Positions 52,762-62,541 of a stretch of DNA of 64,000 bases are shown one piece after another. Position 1 is the first letter of the stretch. The number at the start of each line of letters is the position of its first letter. Where the stretch lies: assembly GCA_965242575.1 (NCBI GenBank), contig OZ251461.1, forward strand, positions 2,418,001 to 2,482,000, read 5' to 3'. The notes beneath the pieces were generated by a model. The model ran no database searches. It was not told the DNA's origin and worked only from the letters and a program-made list of their open reading frames with translations. The DNA comes from JANQOH01 sp965242575. GTDB taxonomy: Bacteria > Pseudomonadota > Alphaproteobacteria > UBA7887. Both the position numbers and the translations under genes were made by a program.

Positions 52762-55700
52762 TCAAGGGCGAGGCAGCTTTCCGATGAGCGCAATGTCTCG
52801 TTCGTCGATCCCGTAAAGCGCGCGAACCGCCTCGTCGATCTCGGCCTCCAGCGGCGCGGTGTCGGCGGCGGGGTCGGCTTGCTTGGCGACCTGGACGCGG
52901 TTGGCGAGGGCGGCGAGGCGCTTCCTCACGGCTGGCCGGGCCGACGGGATGGGGGCGCGGGCCATGAAGACGCCGCGAAATTCCATGTCGCCGCCGTCGA
53001 AGGGATCGTCGAGGCACGGCATGGCGAGGCGGAACCAGACGTCGAGCGGCTTCGAGTTCAGGAGTGCGAGAAGGAACCCGTCATCGCCGGGTACGATGAA
53101 ACATTTGTCGTTCGTCAGACGCCCCTCGCGATCGAGCGACGCGCGCATTTCGGTCGCGATTATCGGATATACGATCTTCGGGTGCTGGAACGCCTCATGG
53201 TATGCGATGGTGGCCTGGAATTCGAACCATTTGTAGTTGCCCGGCGCGCGCCCCGGTCCGCCGCTGCGTGCGGCCTTCGGTTGCAGGTCGGCGCGGAAGT
53301 GCGCCAAATGCCGTTCTATGGCGGGATAGCGTCCGATTTCCGTGCCTTGCCGCGCAAAGATCACGTATTGCCCGCTCCAGTTTGCGCGCCAGCGGCGGAC
53401 GTCCCGGCCGCGCAGCCACGGCTTGATGAGCTCGGCGCTCTTCGGGTCCTCATCGATCAGCCGGTCGCGCGTGTCCGAGTCGATGACGAACGCCTTGTTG
53501 AAGCCCGTCTTGAGGCCGTAACGGATCCCACCCTTCGCATATTCGCCGAGCGGCGTTCCCGCCCGTTCGATCTTGTCGCGCAGCCGCAGCAGGTCGGGTC
53601 GCGCCAGCGCCCAGCCGCCGGCGGACAGGTGCGCTAGCGGCAGCGCGAAGCCGTGGCGCGCCAGGAATGCGCCGGGGTCGGACGCGCCGTCGCCGCCGCG
53701 CACGGTGGCGGCGCGCACGCTGTCGTGGCCGCCGCCCTTGCGCGCCAGCAGGACCAGCGGGCGCACCGTCGCGTCGAACGTCCCCGTCCGCCCGAAATCC
53801 AGGATCGACACAGGCGGCGCGCGCCGCGCCAGAAACGCCCGCAGCGGGCCGCCGTATTCGGTCCGCATGAACTTGTTCGACGCGATGAAGCACAGCGCCC
53901 CGCCCTCGGCCAGGAAGTCCACCCCGCGGCGGAAGAAATAGGTGTAGAGGTCCGCCGCCGCCTTGTAGAAATCGCCGAACGCCGCGCGCAATGCCGCCTT
54001 GCCGCGGACCTTCTCGCCGCGGATGTAGGGCGGGTTGCCGATCACCACGTCGAACCCCGCCGGCGCGCCGAACATCCACGCCGGGTCGAACCATTCCGAA
54101 CCCGCGTTCTGGTCATACGGATCCCACCCCGCCACCGCCTCGGCGTCGGCGTGGCCGAAGCCCAGAGCCTCCAGCGCGGCGGCGAGAGCGGCGCGCAGCT
54201 TCTGGTCTTCCTCGCGCCGCGCCCGCTTCGCCTCGCGCGTCCGCGCGTTGAAATAGCCCTCGCGGACGCGCCGCAACCGCTCCCGCAACCCCGTCACAAC
54301 GTCGTCGCCGAGGATGCCTTGCGCGCCGCCGCCGCCCAGGCCCAGCAGCGCATCGGCGGCGACGAAGCGCGTCTCCAGGTTCGGCAGCGGGCGGATGCCG
54401 TAGTTCTCCCCCGCGTCGCCCGTCTTCTCCTGCTCGATCACCAGAGACACGAACACGCGCAACTTCGCGATCTGGCACGCAACCGGCTGGAGGTCGACGC
54501 CGAAAAGCCCGTTCTGGATGAGGTAGAGCTTGCGCCCGTAATCGGAGGTCCGGTAGGTCTCGAACAGCCGGTTGATCTCCAGAAGCTCCTGCGCCCGCGC
54601 CGCCTCGTCGCCGGCGTCGAACGCCGCGTTCGCGCGTTCGCCCGCCTGTTCCTTCTGCAACCGCTCCCACAGCGCATTGCCGGGGTCGAGGCGGCGCAGC
54701 GCCAGCGTCAGGCGGTGCAGCGCGCCCATCGGGAACGCCCCCGAACCCACCGCCGGGTCGAGTATCCGCAAACCGGCGATGGCGCGCACCAGAGATTCGG
54801 TCTCCGCCGCGTCGAAAAGGTCGCCGGCGTCGTCGTACGCCGCCTCCCAGGCGAGGAGGTAGTCCAGGCGTTCGCGCCAGAACCCGGAATCGCCATCGCC
54901 CGGGCGCGCCTTGCGCTCCAGCGCCGCAGCCAGCGCCGCCCCCACCATGTAGTCCACCACATGGCGCGGCGTGTAGTAGGACCCCGTAGCCTTCCGCGCC
55001 GTCTCCCGCGTCTCCTCGCTCCACGACGCAAGCAGGTTCTCGAACGCGCGCCCCAGAAGCTCGGGGTCCAGCGCCACCTCGCGGTCCAGCGGCGTGTTCT
55101 CCTCCACCGTGAACTTGTAGCCCCGGAACAGCGGAAACAGCCCATCGCCGTCGAAGAACAGGCGCGCCGGAACGCGCAAATCCTTGCCCTGCGCCGGGTT
55201 GTCGGTGAACGCGTCGATGCGCCGCCCGCCGCCCCGGACGCCGGCGAAATCGTCCAGGCAGTCGAACAGACCGCCGTTGACGAACGGGACCTCGCGCAAT
55301 TTGGCGACGAACCCGTCGGGGTCGGCGAGCAGGCCGCGGTAGCGGTAGCGGGTGAAGTCGCGGTGGCCCGCCCCGCCCCGCGCGCCGAAGCCGCGCCGGG
55401 GGATCTCGGTGTTCAGCGTCGCGAAGAACAGGTTCTGGAGGACGGCGCGGTAGTAATCGGTCCCGTCCGGGGCGTGCGCCTTGAGCGCGCGCCGGGCGAA
55501 GTCCTCGGTGAACAGCTCGCGCGGCGCGAGGCCCTTCTCGGCCAGGAACCACACGAACAACATCCGCGTGACGAGGCGGATGACGTGGCGCTCCGCGCTC
55601 CCCGGCCCGGCGCCGTCGTCGGGAAAGCGGCACTCCGCCGCCGCGCGTTCGAACCACGCGAACAGCTCGCGGTAGAAGCGCCGGTTCAGCGCCTCGATGT

Positions 55701-56388
55701 CGAGCGCGCGCTCCCACGCGCGGTGCAACCCGTCGAAATCCCGCGCGCCCTGCTCGGCCGCCAGCCGCGGCAGGGCGAGGGCGGCGAGGATGTCGAGATG
55801 CGCACGGTGCGGCGCGGCGCAAGCGACGTCCTTGACCAGCGTCACCTTCTCCAGCACGTCGCGCCCGTCGTCGCGCTTGTGCGCGCGGCGGTGGACCGCG
55901 GCCAGCGTCGCCGTCCCGCCGTGGCGGAACAGGACCACCGCCGGCATGGCGAGGCAGGCGTTGACCGCGCGCGCCATGTCCGCCAGCCCCGTCCGGCTCC
56001 GGGGACCCGCCGGCAAATCCACCGCGGCGAACAGGAACGATTTGACCCGCCCGGAATCGAACTTGCCTTCGTCGATCAGGCCGCGTTGGGCGCCGGCGAT
56101 CTCGGAGTCGGAGAACTGGAACAGCAGCTCGGCGTCGCGCCATTCGGCGAACAGGGCGCGCCGCTTATCGGTCAGCGGCGCGCCCTTCGCGGCCGCGAGG
56201 CCGTCCAGCAACGCAACGACCGCCTCGGCGGAGCCGAGATCGAGGGTCCGCTCGCTGCGGTAGCCGAGCGCGCCGAACAGCGCCGCCGCGCCCGCGCGCA
56301 GCGGCCCATCCGCCAACGCGGCAAGCGCCGCGCGCAGCGACTCGCGCGCCGCTTGCGGGGACAGAGCGGGTGACATATCATGCGTCAC
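52762..56388 (-). CDS. Eco57I-type adenine DNA methyltransferase
   Basis: A 1208-residue gamma-class N6-adenine methylase. The first 500 residues are a helical region of unknown role. SAM motif I is LDPAVGSGAFPMGALHRL (about residue 548) and the catalytic NPPY is in VIGNPPYIRGEKVRGK (about residue 783). The C-terminal 300 residues resemble a TaqI-like target recognition domain (GGIRYGLKTGFNKAFVID, WLRGRDVRRW, NYKWFEFQATIAYHEAF). GTG at 56388 or ATG at 56376 may be the start. No obvious nuclease motif; the PLD helicase gene 1.5 kb upstream is the likely partner. A Fic gene lies between them on the other strand. Confidence 0.9.
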   Translation of the reverse strand: MTHDMSPALSPQAARESLRAALAALADGPLRAGAAALFGALGYRSERTLDLGSAEAVVALLDGLAAAKGAPLTDKRRALFAEWRDAELLFQFSDSEIAGAQRGLIDEGKFDSGRVKSFLFAAVDLPAGPRSRTGLADMARAVNACLAMPAVVLFRHGGTATLAAVHRRAHKRDDGRDVLEKVTLVKDVACAAPHRAHLDILAALALPRLAAEQGARDFDGLHRAWERALDIEALNRRFYRELFAWFERAAAECRFPDDGAGPGSAERHVIRLVTRMLFVWFLAEKGLAPRELFTEDFARRALKAHAPDGTDYYRAVLQNLFFATLNTEIPRRGFGARGGAGHRDFTRYRYRGLLADPDGFVAKLREVPFVNGGLFDCLDDFAGVRGGGRRIDAFTDNPAQGKDLRVPARLFFDGDGLFPLFRGYKFTVEENTPLDREVALDPELLGRAFENLLASWSEETRETARKATGSYYTPRHVVDYMVGAALAAALERKARPGDGDSGFWRERLDYLLAWEAAYDDAGDLFDAAETESLVRAIAGLRILDPAVGSGAFPMGALHRLTLALRRLDPGNALWERLQKEQAGERANAAFDAGDEAARAQELLEINRLFETYRTSDYGRKLYLIQNGLFGVDLQPVACQIAKLRVFVSLVIEQEKTGDAGENYGIRPLPNLETRFVAADALLGLGGGGAQGILGDDVVTGLRERLRRVREGYFNARTREAKRARREEDQKLRAALAAALEALGFGHADAEAVAGWDPYDQNAGSEWFDPAWMFGAPAGFDVVIGNPPYIRGEKVRGKAALRAAFGDFYKAAADLYTYFFRRGVDFLAEGGALCFIASNKFMRTEYGGPLRAFLARRAPPVSILDFGRTGTFDATVRPLVLLARKGGGHDSVRAATVRGGDGASDPGAFLARHGFALPLAHLSAGGWALARPDLLRLRDKIERAGTPLGEYAKGGIRYGLKTGFNKAFVIDSDTRDRLIDEDPKSAELIKPWLRGRDVRRWRANWSGQYVIFARQGTEIGRYPAIERHLAHFRADLQPKAARSGGPGRAPGNYKWFEFQATIAYHEAFQHPKIVYPIIATEMRASLDREGRLTNDKCFIVPGDDGFLLALLNSKPLDVWFRLAMPCLDDPFDGGDMEFRGVFMARAPIPSARPAVRKRLAALANRVQVAKQADPAADTAPLEAEIDEAVRALYGIDERDIALIGKLPRP

Positions 56389-56448
56389 GGAGACCCGCCT
56401 TCACGGGAAAACCCGCCGGATAACAGTTGCATAGGGGTTCCAGTGGCC

Positions 56449-57657
56449 ATGACGGAAACCGCGCCATCGGGCCGGCCTTACGAGCGGACGCATCCGTGGC
56501 TTGACTTCCGCTTCGACGCGCGACGGCTGAAGTATAGCGATTGGATCGCGCTTGGAGAATGCGCGGCGTTCGGCGCGCAAATTGGCGGCGCGCCTCTCAA
56601 CCCCGAGGCGGCCAGGGAGATCGACCGGCTCTATCTCAGCAAGGGCGCGTTGGCGACGACGGCTATCGAGGGCAACACGTTGTCGGAGGCCCAGGCGCTC
56701 GCGCGCGTCGAGGGCGACCTTGAACTCCCTCCGTCTCAACAATACCTTGGACAGGAGATCGATAACATCGTTGCGGCATATCGGCGAATAGTCGACGAAA
56801 TATCCAAAAACGGCTACGTTTCTCTGAACGTGAGCGCAGTCAAGCGCATGAACGCCGAGGTATTGCGCGATCTGACAGTCGACGACTACGTCGCCCCGGG
56901 CGAGATACGGGAAACGGACGTGACGGTCGGACGTTATCTCTGCCCCGGATGGAGCGACGCAAAACACCTTCTCGCCCGCCTGTGCGAAACTCTGGCCGAT
57001 TTCCGCATCCCTGACGAGAATCGGCCCGTTTTCGCGATATTGAAGGCCATTTTCGCCCATGTCGTACTGGTCTGGATCCATCCGTTCGGCGACGGCAACG
57101 GCCGCACCGCGCGCCTGATGGAATTCGCCATTCTGCTCGAGGCGGGCTTCCCGCCGCCGGCGTGTCACCTGTTGAGTAACCACTACAACCGGACGCGCGC
57201 CGAATACTACCGCCAGCTCGACCGCGCCAGCCGGGCGGAGAGGGGAATATACGGATTCGTATCTTACGCCGTCGCCGGGTTAACCGATGGGTTTCGTGAA
57301 CTAGCCGGCGTCTTTCTGGCGCATCACCGGCGCGCCGCGTGGATCGAATTCGTCCATCGAGAACTCGGCTATCCGCGCAACTGGATGGAGCGCCGACGCC
57401 GTCTGCTGGCCCTCTCCCTTGCCGAGGTCGAGAACGAGGTACCCATAGCGGACTTGCCGTATCTCAACCAGGAACTGATGCGCGCGTACGGTCAAGTCGA
57501 TCGTCGAACGCTCTTTCGCGATGTCGAGGCGTTGGCCGCCCGCGAAGTGCTGGCGCGCGGCCCTGCCGGAATCATGGCGCGACGCGACCGCCTCGTTCCG
57601 TTTCCGCCGCTATCGAACCGGCCCGCCTCCGGTTCGGCGCCGGACAAGGGTTCATGA
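56449..57657 (+). CDS. Fic family protein (AMPylase-type)
   Basis: A 402-residue Fic protein. The full active motif HPFGDGNGRTAR starts at His211. An inhibitory-helix motif TTAIEG (Glu74), of the [S/T]xxxE[G/N] form, lies N-terminal, so the protein is the self-inhibited class II type. A C-terminal winged-helix part (LPYLNQELMRAYGQVDRRTLFRDVEALAAREVL) suggests autoregulation or DNA binding. The ATG at 56449 was used; a GTG two codons earlier is possible. It lies divergently between the methyltransferase and helicase genes. Target unknown. Confidence 0.9.
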   Translation: MTETAPSGRPYERTHPWLDFRFDARRLKYSDWIALGECAAFGAQIGGAPLNPEAAREIDRLYLSKGALATTAIEGNTLSEAQALARVEGDLELPPSQQYLGQEIDNIVAAYRRIVDEISKNGYVSLNVSAVKRMNAEVLRDLTVDDYVAPGEIRETDVTVGRYLCPGWSDAKHLLARLCETLADFRIPDENRPVFAILKAIFAHVVLVWIHPFGDGNGRTARLMEFAILLEAGFPPPACHLLSNHYNRTRAEYYRQLDRASRAERGIYGFVSYAVAGLTDGFRELAGVFLAHHRRAAWIEFVHRELGYPRNWMERRRRLLALSLAEVENEVPIADLPYLNQELMRAYGQVDRRTLFRDVEALAAREVLARGPAGIMARRDRLVPFPPLSNRPASGSAPDKGS

Positions 57658-57865
57658 CAGGCTGCGTCGATGCGCATATCGCCGGGCGTCTCACCCCGCC
57701 CGCCGGCAATCTCCGAGTCCGCAACCCGGAACGGAGCCTCGGCGACTCGCGCGGCGCTTGCAGGGACGTCACCGGGGTCGCCCTTCGCGCGAGGCCGGCG
57801 GTCCCGGGGGATCCGGGATGCGGCGGCGCTCCGACCCGGCGCGTCGGCAACATGGGGCGGCCGCG

Positions 57866-60800
57866 TCACGCCTCCTCCATGATCGCCAGCCAAGTCACCA
57901 GTTCGAAATTCTCCGCGCCCGCGGGGCGCTCGGAGCGCCGGGCCAGCAGCGCGGCGCGGTCGGTCGCCAGACGCTGACGCTCGAGTTGCCGGAACTCCGC
58001 CGCGACGTCGCGCAGGGCGGCGCGCAGCAGGGCGGCGTAGCCGCCCATCCGCCGGCCGTGGCCGGTCGCGCGGTCGAAGGCGTTCTCCAGCGCCGATGAC
58101 GGGTCGGCGCGGCCGGCGGCGAGGGCGCGGAACAGCGACAGGCATTGCGCCGCATGGCGGAAGCCGTACCGGACGGTCCCATCGGCGCGGACGTAAAGCA
58201 GAAAATACGGGGCCAGCCGGTTGGGAGCCGCCCGGGCGGGCTCCGTCTTCCGTTTCAGGCAGAAGATCGCGCCGGGGCGCGCGTCCCCGCGGGCCGCCCA
58301 GGCGGGGTCGGCGACGGCGTGGATGCCGAGCGGCGCGGCCTCCAGCGCCTTGCGGTTGGCCTCGACGTATCGCAGCAGTTCGGCGATGAAATCCTCGAGG
58401 GTGAAGTCGCTCATCGCAACCCCGTCCTCGGCCTCGTCGATGTCGAACGCCTCGTCGCGCAGGCGCAGCAATTGTTCGTCGCGGAAGGTCAGTTCCGCGC
58501 GCGCCGAGTCCTCGGCGCCGGCGTCGAGAAGGTCGTCGCGGCCGGTCGCCGCGGCGTCGGCCAGCGCCATGCGCGCCTCGACGCGGGTCTTCAGGTCCAG
58601 ATAGCGGTCCAGGTCCTTCGTCGGCCAGAAGTTCGCCATCTTCACGCGGGCGCTCCGCCCGCCCAGGCGGTCGATGCGCCCGAAACGCTGCATCAGGCGT
58701 ACCGGGTTCCAGTGAATGTCGTAGTTCACCGCCAAGTCGCAGTCTTGCAGGTTCTGGCCTTCCGACAAGCAATCGGTGGCGATCAGGACGTCGATCTCCT
58801 CGCCGCCGTCCTCCGGCGCCTCCTGCGCGCGGGGGGCGAAGCGGGCGAGGACGGCGGCGAAATCGGCGGGGCCCGCGGTGCTGGCGCAGCCGCCGCCGCC
58901 GGTGACGAGCGCGGCGCGAACGCCGGGGGCGGCAGCGATGAGGTTGTCGTAGAGGTAGCGGGCGGTGTCGGCGAAGGTGGTGAACACCAGCGCCTTGCGG
59001 TTCTCGCGCCCGTCCTTGTCGCGGGTGGGGTTCGCGGCCTTGTCGGCCAGAAGTTTCAGCAGTTCGGCGAGTTTGGCGTCGCGCTCCGGAGTCACGCGCG
59101 CCGCCCGCGCGGCGAGCGCCGCGAAGTTCTCGCGGTCCGCCGCCAGGTCGGCCCGCCAGCGGTCCAGGTCGAGATCGGCGAACCGGTAGCGGACGGCGCG
59201 GCCGACGGCGAATTCGTCGTCCTCGAGGTCGTCCTCCGGCCGGGCGTCGACCTCCGCGCCGGCGCCGCGGTCGCGCCAGGCGTCCATGCGGCTTTCGAGA
59301 TCGTCGATCTTCTCGAGCGCGCGCTCCGCCGTCAGCCGGAACGCATGGGCCGAACTCTCCAGCCGCTTGAGCAGGTTGGTCCGAATCATGGCGACGAGGA
59401 ACCGCTCGCGGTCGCGCTGGTCGAACCCCCGCTCCGCCTTCTCCGCGTCGAGCGCCGCGGGGTCGCGCAGATAGTCCGAGGGGCGGTAGAGCGAGAGCCG
59501 GAATTCGCCGATCCGGTCGTGCAGCTCGTCGTAGGAGAGCTCGCCCTCGCGGTCGGTCGGCGGGTGGAGGTTCACGGGCGGGGCGCGGTCGGGGAAGCCG
59601 CCGAACTTCGCCGTCTCCTCGGCGTGGAAGCGGCGCAGATGGGCGCGCGAGCGGGCGATCGTCACCGCGTCGAGCAGCGCCAGGAAGTCCGCGCCGAGAG
59701 TCCCGAGCAGCTCCGCCTTGTCCGCCTTCCCGCCCTCGCGGCGCGCGTTCTCCCACGCCAGGAACGCGCGCTGCGCCACGCCGAAGACGGTCTGGAGGTC
59801 GCCGATGCCCAGCGCGTCGCGGAAGGCGTCGCCGCGCTTTTCGGTCATCAGGTAGATCTGGTTGCGCAGGTCGCGCAGGCTCGTGTTGACCGGGGTCGCC
59901 GACAGCATCAGCACCCTGGTCCGCGCGCCGTCCTTCACGACCTCCTCCAGCAGCCGGTTGTAGCGGCTGCGGCGGACGATGCGCCCCGTCTCGTCCGCGC
60001 GGTCGCGGCCCTCGTTGCGGAAATTGTGCGACTCGTCGATGACCACCAGGTCGAACGCGCCCCAATTGAAGCGCGCCAGGTCGACCCCGCCCGCCTTGCC
60101 GGCGTATCGGCTCAGGTCGGTGTGCGCGAGGACGGCGTAGTCGAACCGGTCCTTCGCGAACGGGTTGTTGCGCTGGGCGGCCCGGGCGGTGTAGCGGACC
60201 CAATTGTCCTCCAGCCGTTTGGGACAGAGGACGAGGACGCGCGCGTTGCGCGTCTCGAAGAACTTGATCGCCGCCAGCGCGGTCCACGTCTTGCCGAGGC
60301 CGACGCTGTCGGCGAGGATGCAGCCGTTGTGGCGGAGCAGGCGGGCGATGACGCTCTTCGCGCCCGCGCGCTGGAAGCCGTAAAGCCGCCGCCAGATCTC
60401 GGTGTCGTATAGGTGGACGTCCCGGAGTTGCGCCTCCCCCGCCTCGCGCTCGGCCAGCCGCTCGGCGAAGACGTGGAACAGCGTCTTGTAATAGACGAAC
60501 TCCGGCGCCCAGGCTTGGCCCAGCTGCGCCAGCGCCGCCAGCACCTCGTCCTTCGCGTCTTCGGTGCGCGCGTCGTCGCTCCACAACCCGTCGAACCAGG
60601 CGAGCAGCGCGGCGCGGTCGTCCTCCCGCCCGATCTCGACGTTGAGTTCGATATTGGGCGCGGCGCCGAAGCCGAGCCCGCGCCGGGTGAAGTTGGAGCT
60701 GCCGGCGAACGCCGCGCTCGCGGCGCCCCGCGCCGGGGCGAAGTGGAACATCTTGCCGTGCAGGAAGTTGGCCCGGCGGACGGTGCGGACCTCCGCCTTC

Positions 60801-61117
60801 GTCCGGATCCACTCGGCGCAGGCGCGCGCCAGCGGGCGTTGCTCCAGCGTCCGCGCGAGCTCCACCTCGCCGTCGCCGGCCAGGCGGAAGGCGCGGCCCT
60901 CCGCCTCCGCCGGGTCCGGCGCGGCGACGCCGCGCGGGTCGCCGTAGAGGAAGCGGACGCCGCCCGCCTCCTCCAGCTCCCGGCGCAGGTCGCTCCAGGC
61001 GTAGATGGTGAAATAAGCCGACACGATGGACAGCCGCGCGCCGGGGGCGATGCGCGCGCGCAGCGCCTCGCCCAGGCGCCGGGCCACGTTATCGACGACG
61101 AAGGTCATGCCGGACAC
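57866..61117 (-). CDS. PLD-domain SNF2-type helicase
   Basis: A 1083-residue protein. The N-terminal 200 residues are a phospholipase D-like domain (RLSIVSAYFTIYAWSDLRRELEE; NFLHGKMFHF; AFAGSSNFTRRGL), with the His and Lys of HxK but not the usual Asp. Then SF2 helicase motifs: Walker A DSVGLGKTW (about residue 272), DESH in VIDESHNFRN (about 358), SATPVN, and QRFGRIDRLGG in the second lobe. GTG at 61117 or ATG at 61108 is the start. This layout accompanies restriction-modification-like methylases; with the Eco57I-type enzyme it probably forms a defence system. The Fic gene sits between. Confidence 0.9.
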   Translation of the reverse strand: MSGMTFVVDNVARRLGEALRARIAPGARLSIVSAYFTIYAWSDLRRELEEAGGVRFLYGDPRGVAAPDPAEAEGRAFRLAGDGEVELARTLEQRPLARACAEWIRTKAEVRTVRRANFLHGKMFHFAPARGAASAAFAGSSNFTRRGLGFGAAPNIELNVEIGREDDRAALLAWFDGLWSDDARTEDAKDEVLAALAQLGQAWAPEFVYYKTLFHVFAERLAEREAGEAQLRDVHLYDTEIWRRLYGFQRAGAKSVIARLLRHNGCILADSVGLGKTWTALAAIKFFETRNARVLVLCPKRLEDNWVRYTARAAQRNNPFAKDRFDYAVLAHTDLSRYAGKAGGVDLARFNWGAFDLVVIDESHNFRNEGRDRADETGRIVRRSRYNRLLEEVVKDGARTRVLMLSATPVNTSLRDLRNQIYLMTEKRGDAFRDALGIGDLQTVFGVAQRAFLAWENARREGGKADKAELLGTLGADFLALLDAVTIARSRAHLRRFHAEETAKFGGFPDRAPPVNLHPPTDREGELSYDELHDRIGEFRLSLYRPSDYLRDPAALDAEKAERGFDQRDRERFLVAMIRTNLLKRLESSAHAFRLTAERALEKIDDLESRMDAWRDRGAGAEVDARPEDDLEDDEFAVGRAVRYRFADLDLDRWRADLAADRENFAALAARAARVTPERDAKLAELLKLLADKAANPTRDKDGRENRKALVFTTFADTARYLYDNLIAAAPGVRAALVTGGGGCASTAGPADFAAVLARFAPRAQEAPEDGGEEIDVLIATDCLSEGQNLQDCDLAVNYDIHWNPVRLMQRFGRIDRLGGRSARVKMANFWPTKDLDRYLDLKTRVEARMALADAAATGRDDLLDAGAEDSARAELTFRDEQLLRLRDEAFDIDEAEDGVAMSDFTLEDFIAELLRYVEANRKALEAAPLGIHAVADPAWAARGDARPGAIFCLKRKTEPARAAPNRLAPYFLLYVRADGTVRYGFRHAAQCLSLFRALAAGRADPSSALENAFDRATGHGRRMGGYAALLRAALRDVAAEFRQLERQRLATDRAALLARRSERPAGAENFELVTWLAIMEEA

Positions 61118-61157
61118 GATAACCGCGGGCGGGCGGCGCGCCGGTCGAAGAACCGGG

Positions 61158-62341
61158 TCACGGATCGCCGTCCGGCGCCGTCCGTTTCAAGAAACGGTCG
61201 AACATCGGTACGGTGAAGGCGGTGTCGCCATGCGCCGGGCTGTAAATCATTCCCTTGGATATGAGTTTGTTCCGGACGGGGGCAATGGACGTGACCTTGC
61301 GGCCCATCGCGTCGGCGACGTCGCCCGACCGGTGCGGCCCGGACCGAGCCGCGCCATCGCGGCGAGGTAGCGCCTCTCCCCCGGCGTGCAGCGTTCGTAG
61401 CGCATGCGGAAAAACCCGGCGTCCAGCGCCGCGCGCGCCTCGCGGGACGCCCTTTCCGCGTCCCGCCCGGCGATAGGCGACGCGTCGGCGATCCGCCACG
61501 CATGCGCCCCCCATTCTTGCAGGAAGTAGGGATAACATCCGGTGTCCCGGAGAATTCGCTCCAGCGCGTCGTCGGCGAAGCGCACGCCCTCCGCCGCCGC
61601 CGGCGCCCGCAACGCGCGCGCGGCGGCGGCGCGGTCGAGCTCGCCGATCTCCCGGAAGGCGAAAAGCCGCTCGGCGTAGGATTTCGCCTTTCCCACCTTG
61701 CCCGCCAGCTGCGGCAGGCCGGCGCCGACGAGCGCGACCGGGAGGCGCCGCTGCTGGCACCCGTGCAAGGCGGCGACCAGCGCCGCGAGATCGCCGTTCG
61801 CGACGTATTGCAGTTCGTCGACGAACAGCACGACCGCGCTGTTCCTCCTTGCCGCCGCTTCGCCGATGACGCGCAGCAAGTTCGTCAGGTCGGTTTCGAG
61901 ATCGCCCGTGTCCGCCAGGCCGGGCTCCGGACGCGCGTCGATGCGCAGTTCGATCTCCCCGGACTTCACCCGGGCCGCGGCGATGAAGCCGGCCAGCCCG
62001 CTCCAGGCGCGGCGCATGCGGTCCTTCGCCGCCTCCCCCCGGTCGAGCGCGAGCAGCGCCCGGCGCAGCGGCGGCGCGAGCACGACCGGCAGGGGCCGCC
62101 CCTCCGGGGCCTCGAACCGGACGCCGACGCCGCCGCGCGCCTCGGCTTCGTCGGCGATTCGGTTGAGAAGCACCGTCTTGCCCACGCCGCGCAAGCCGGT
62201 GAGGAGCACGCTCTTCTCGCTCCGCCGCGCTTTCACGCGGTCCATAGCCACCGCGGCGGCCTCGAGCGCGTCGTCGCGCCCCGCCAGTTCCGGCGGCGGG
62301 CTGCCGGCGCCCGGCGCGTAGGGGTTCGTTCGCGGGTCCAT
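61158..62341 (-). pseudogene. AAA ATPase with a 1-base frameshift near its end
   Basis: The first frame (ATG at 62341) gives an ATPase: ELAGRDDALEAAAVAMDRVK, Walker A GLRGVGKT, Walker B LFVDELQYVAN, arginine-rich lid and a C-terminal winged-helix start. It drifts after RRYLAAMARLGPG and ends at 61247. The family-like continuation (PHRSGDVADAMGRKVTSIAPVRNKLISKG, ending FTVPMFDRFLKRTAPDGDP) lies in the next frame, to 61158. One C appears missing from GGGCCGC near 61345. Sequencing error, decay or programmed shift are all possible. An operator-like palindrome precedes the start. Confidence 0.78.
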
Positions 62342-62352
62342 TTATATCCGCC

Positions 62353-62399
62353 TTACCCCAGTTTACCCCAGTTTATCCTTCGGCGATAAACTGGGGTAA
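62353..62399. promoter_or_regulatory. Operator-like repeats before the AAA ATPase gene
   Basis: TTACCCCAGTTTATC (62363-62377) and its perfect inverted copy (62385-62399) flank a 7-base spacer CTTCGGC. A further direct copy of TTACCCCAGTTTA overlaps at 62353-62365. All lie 12 to 58 bases upstream of the ATG at 62341 on the minus strand. AT-rich and unlike the surroundings; an autoregulatory operator is inferred. Confidence 0.6.
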
Positions 62400-62541
62400 G
62401 GTCGCTATAATTGCACCCCCCCGCGCCCGGCGCCGCCGCTTTTCAACGCCGGACGCCGCCGGCGCGGCGGCGCGGTTTTCCCGCCCGCGGCGGGTCTGCT
62501 ACAAGCGCCCCGCCTCGCCTGGGAACACGGGATGCGCCGCC

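Noticed and set aside
57492..60812. A long minus-strand frame overlapping the helicase
   Set aside because: Shifted reading of the helicase gene; Arg/Pro-rich, no motifs.
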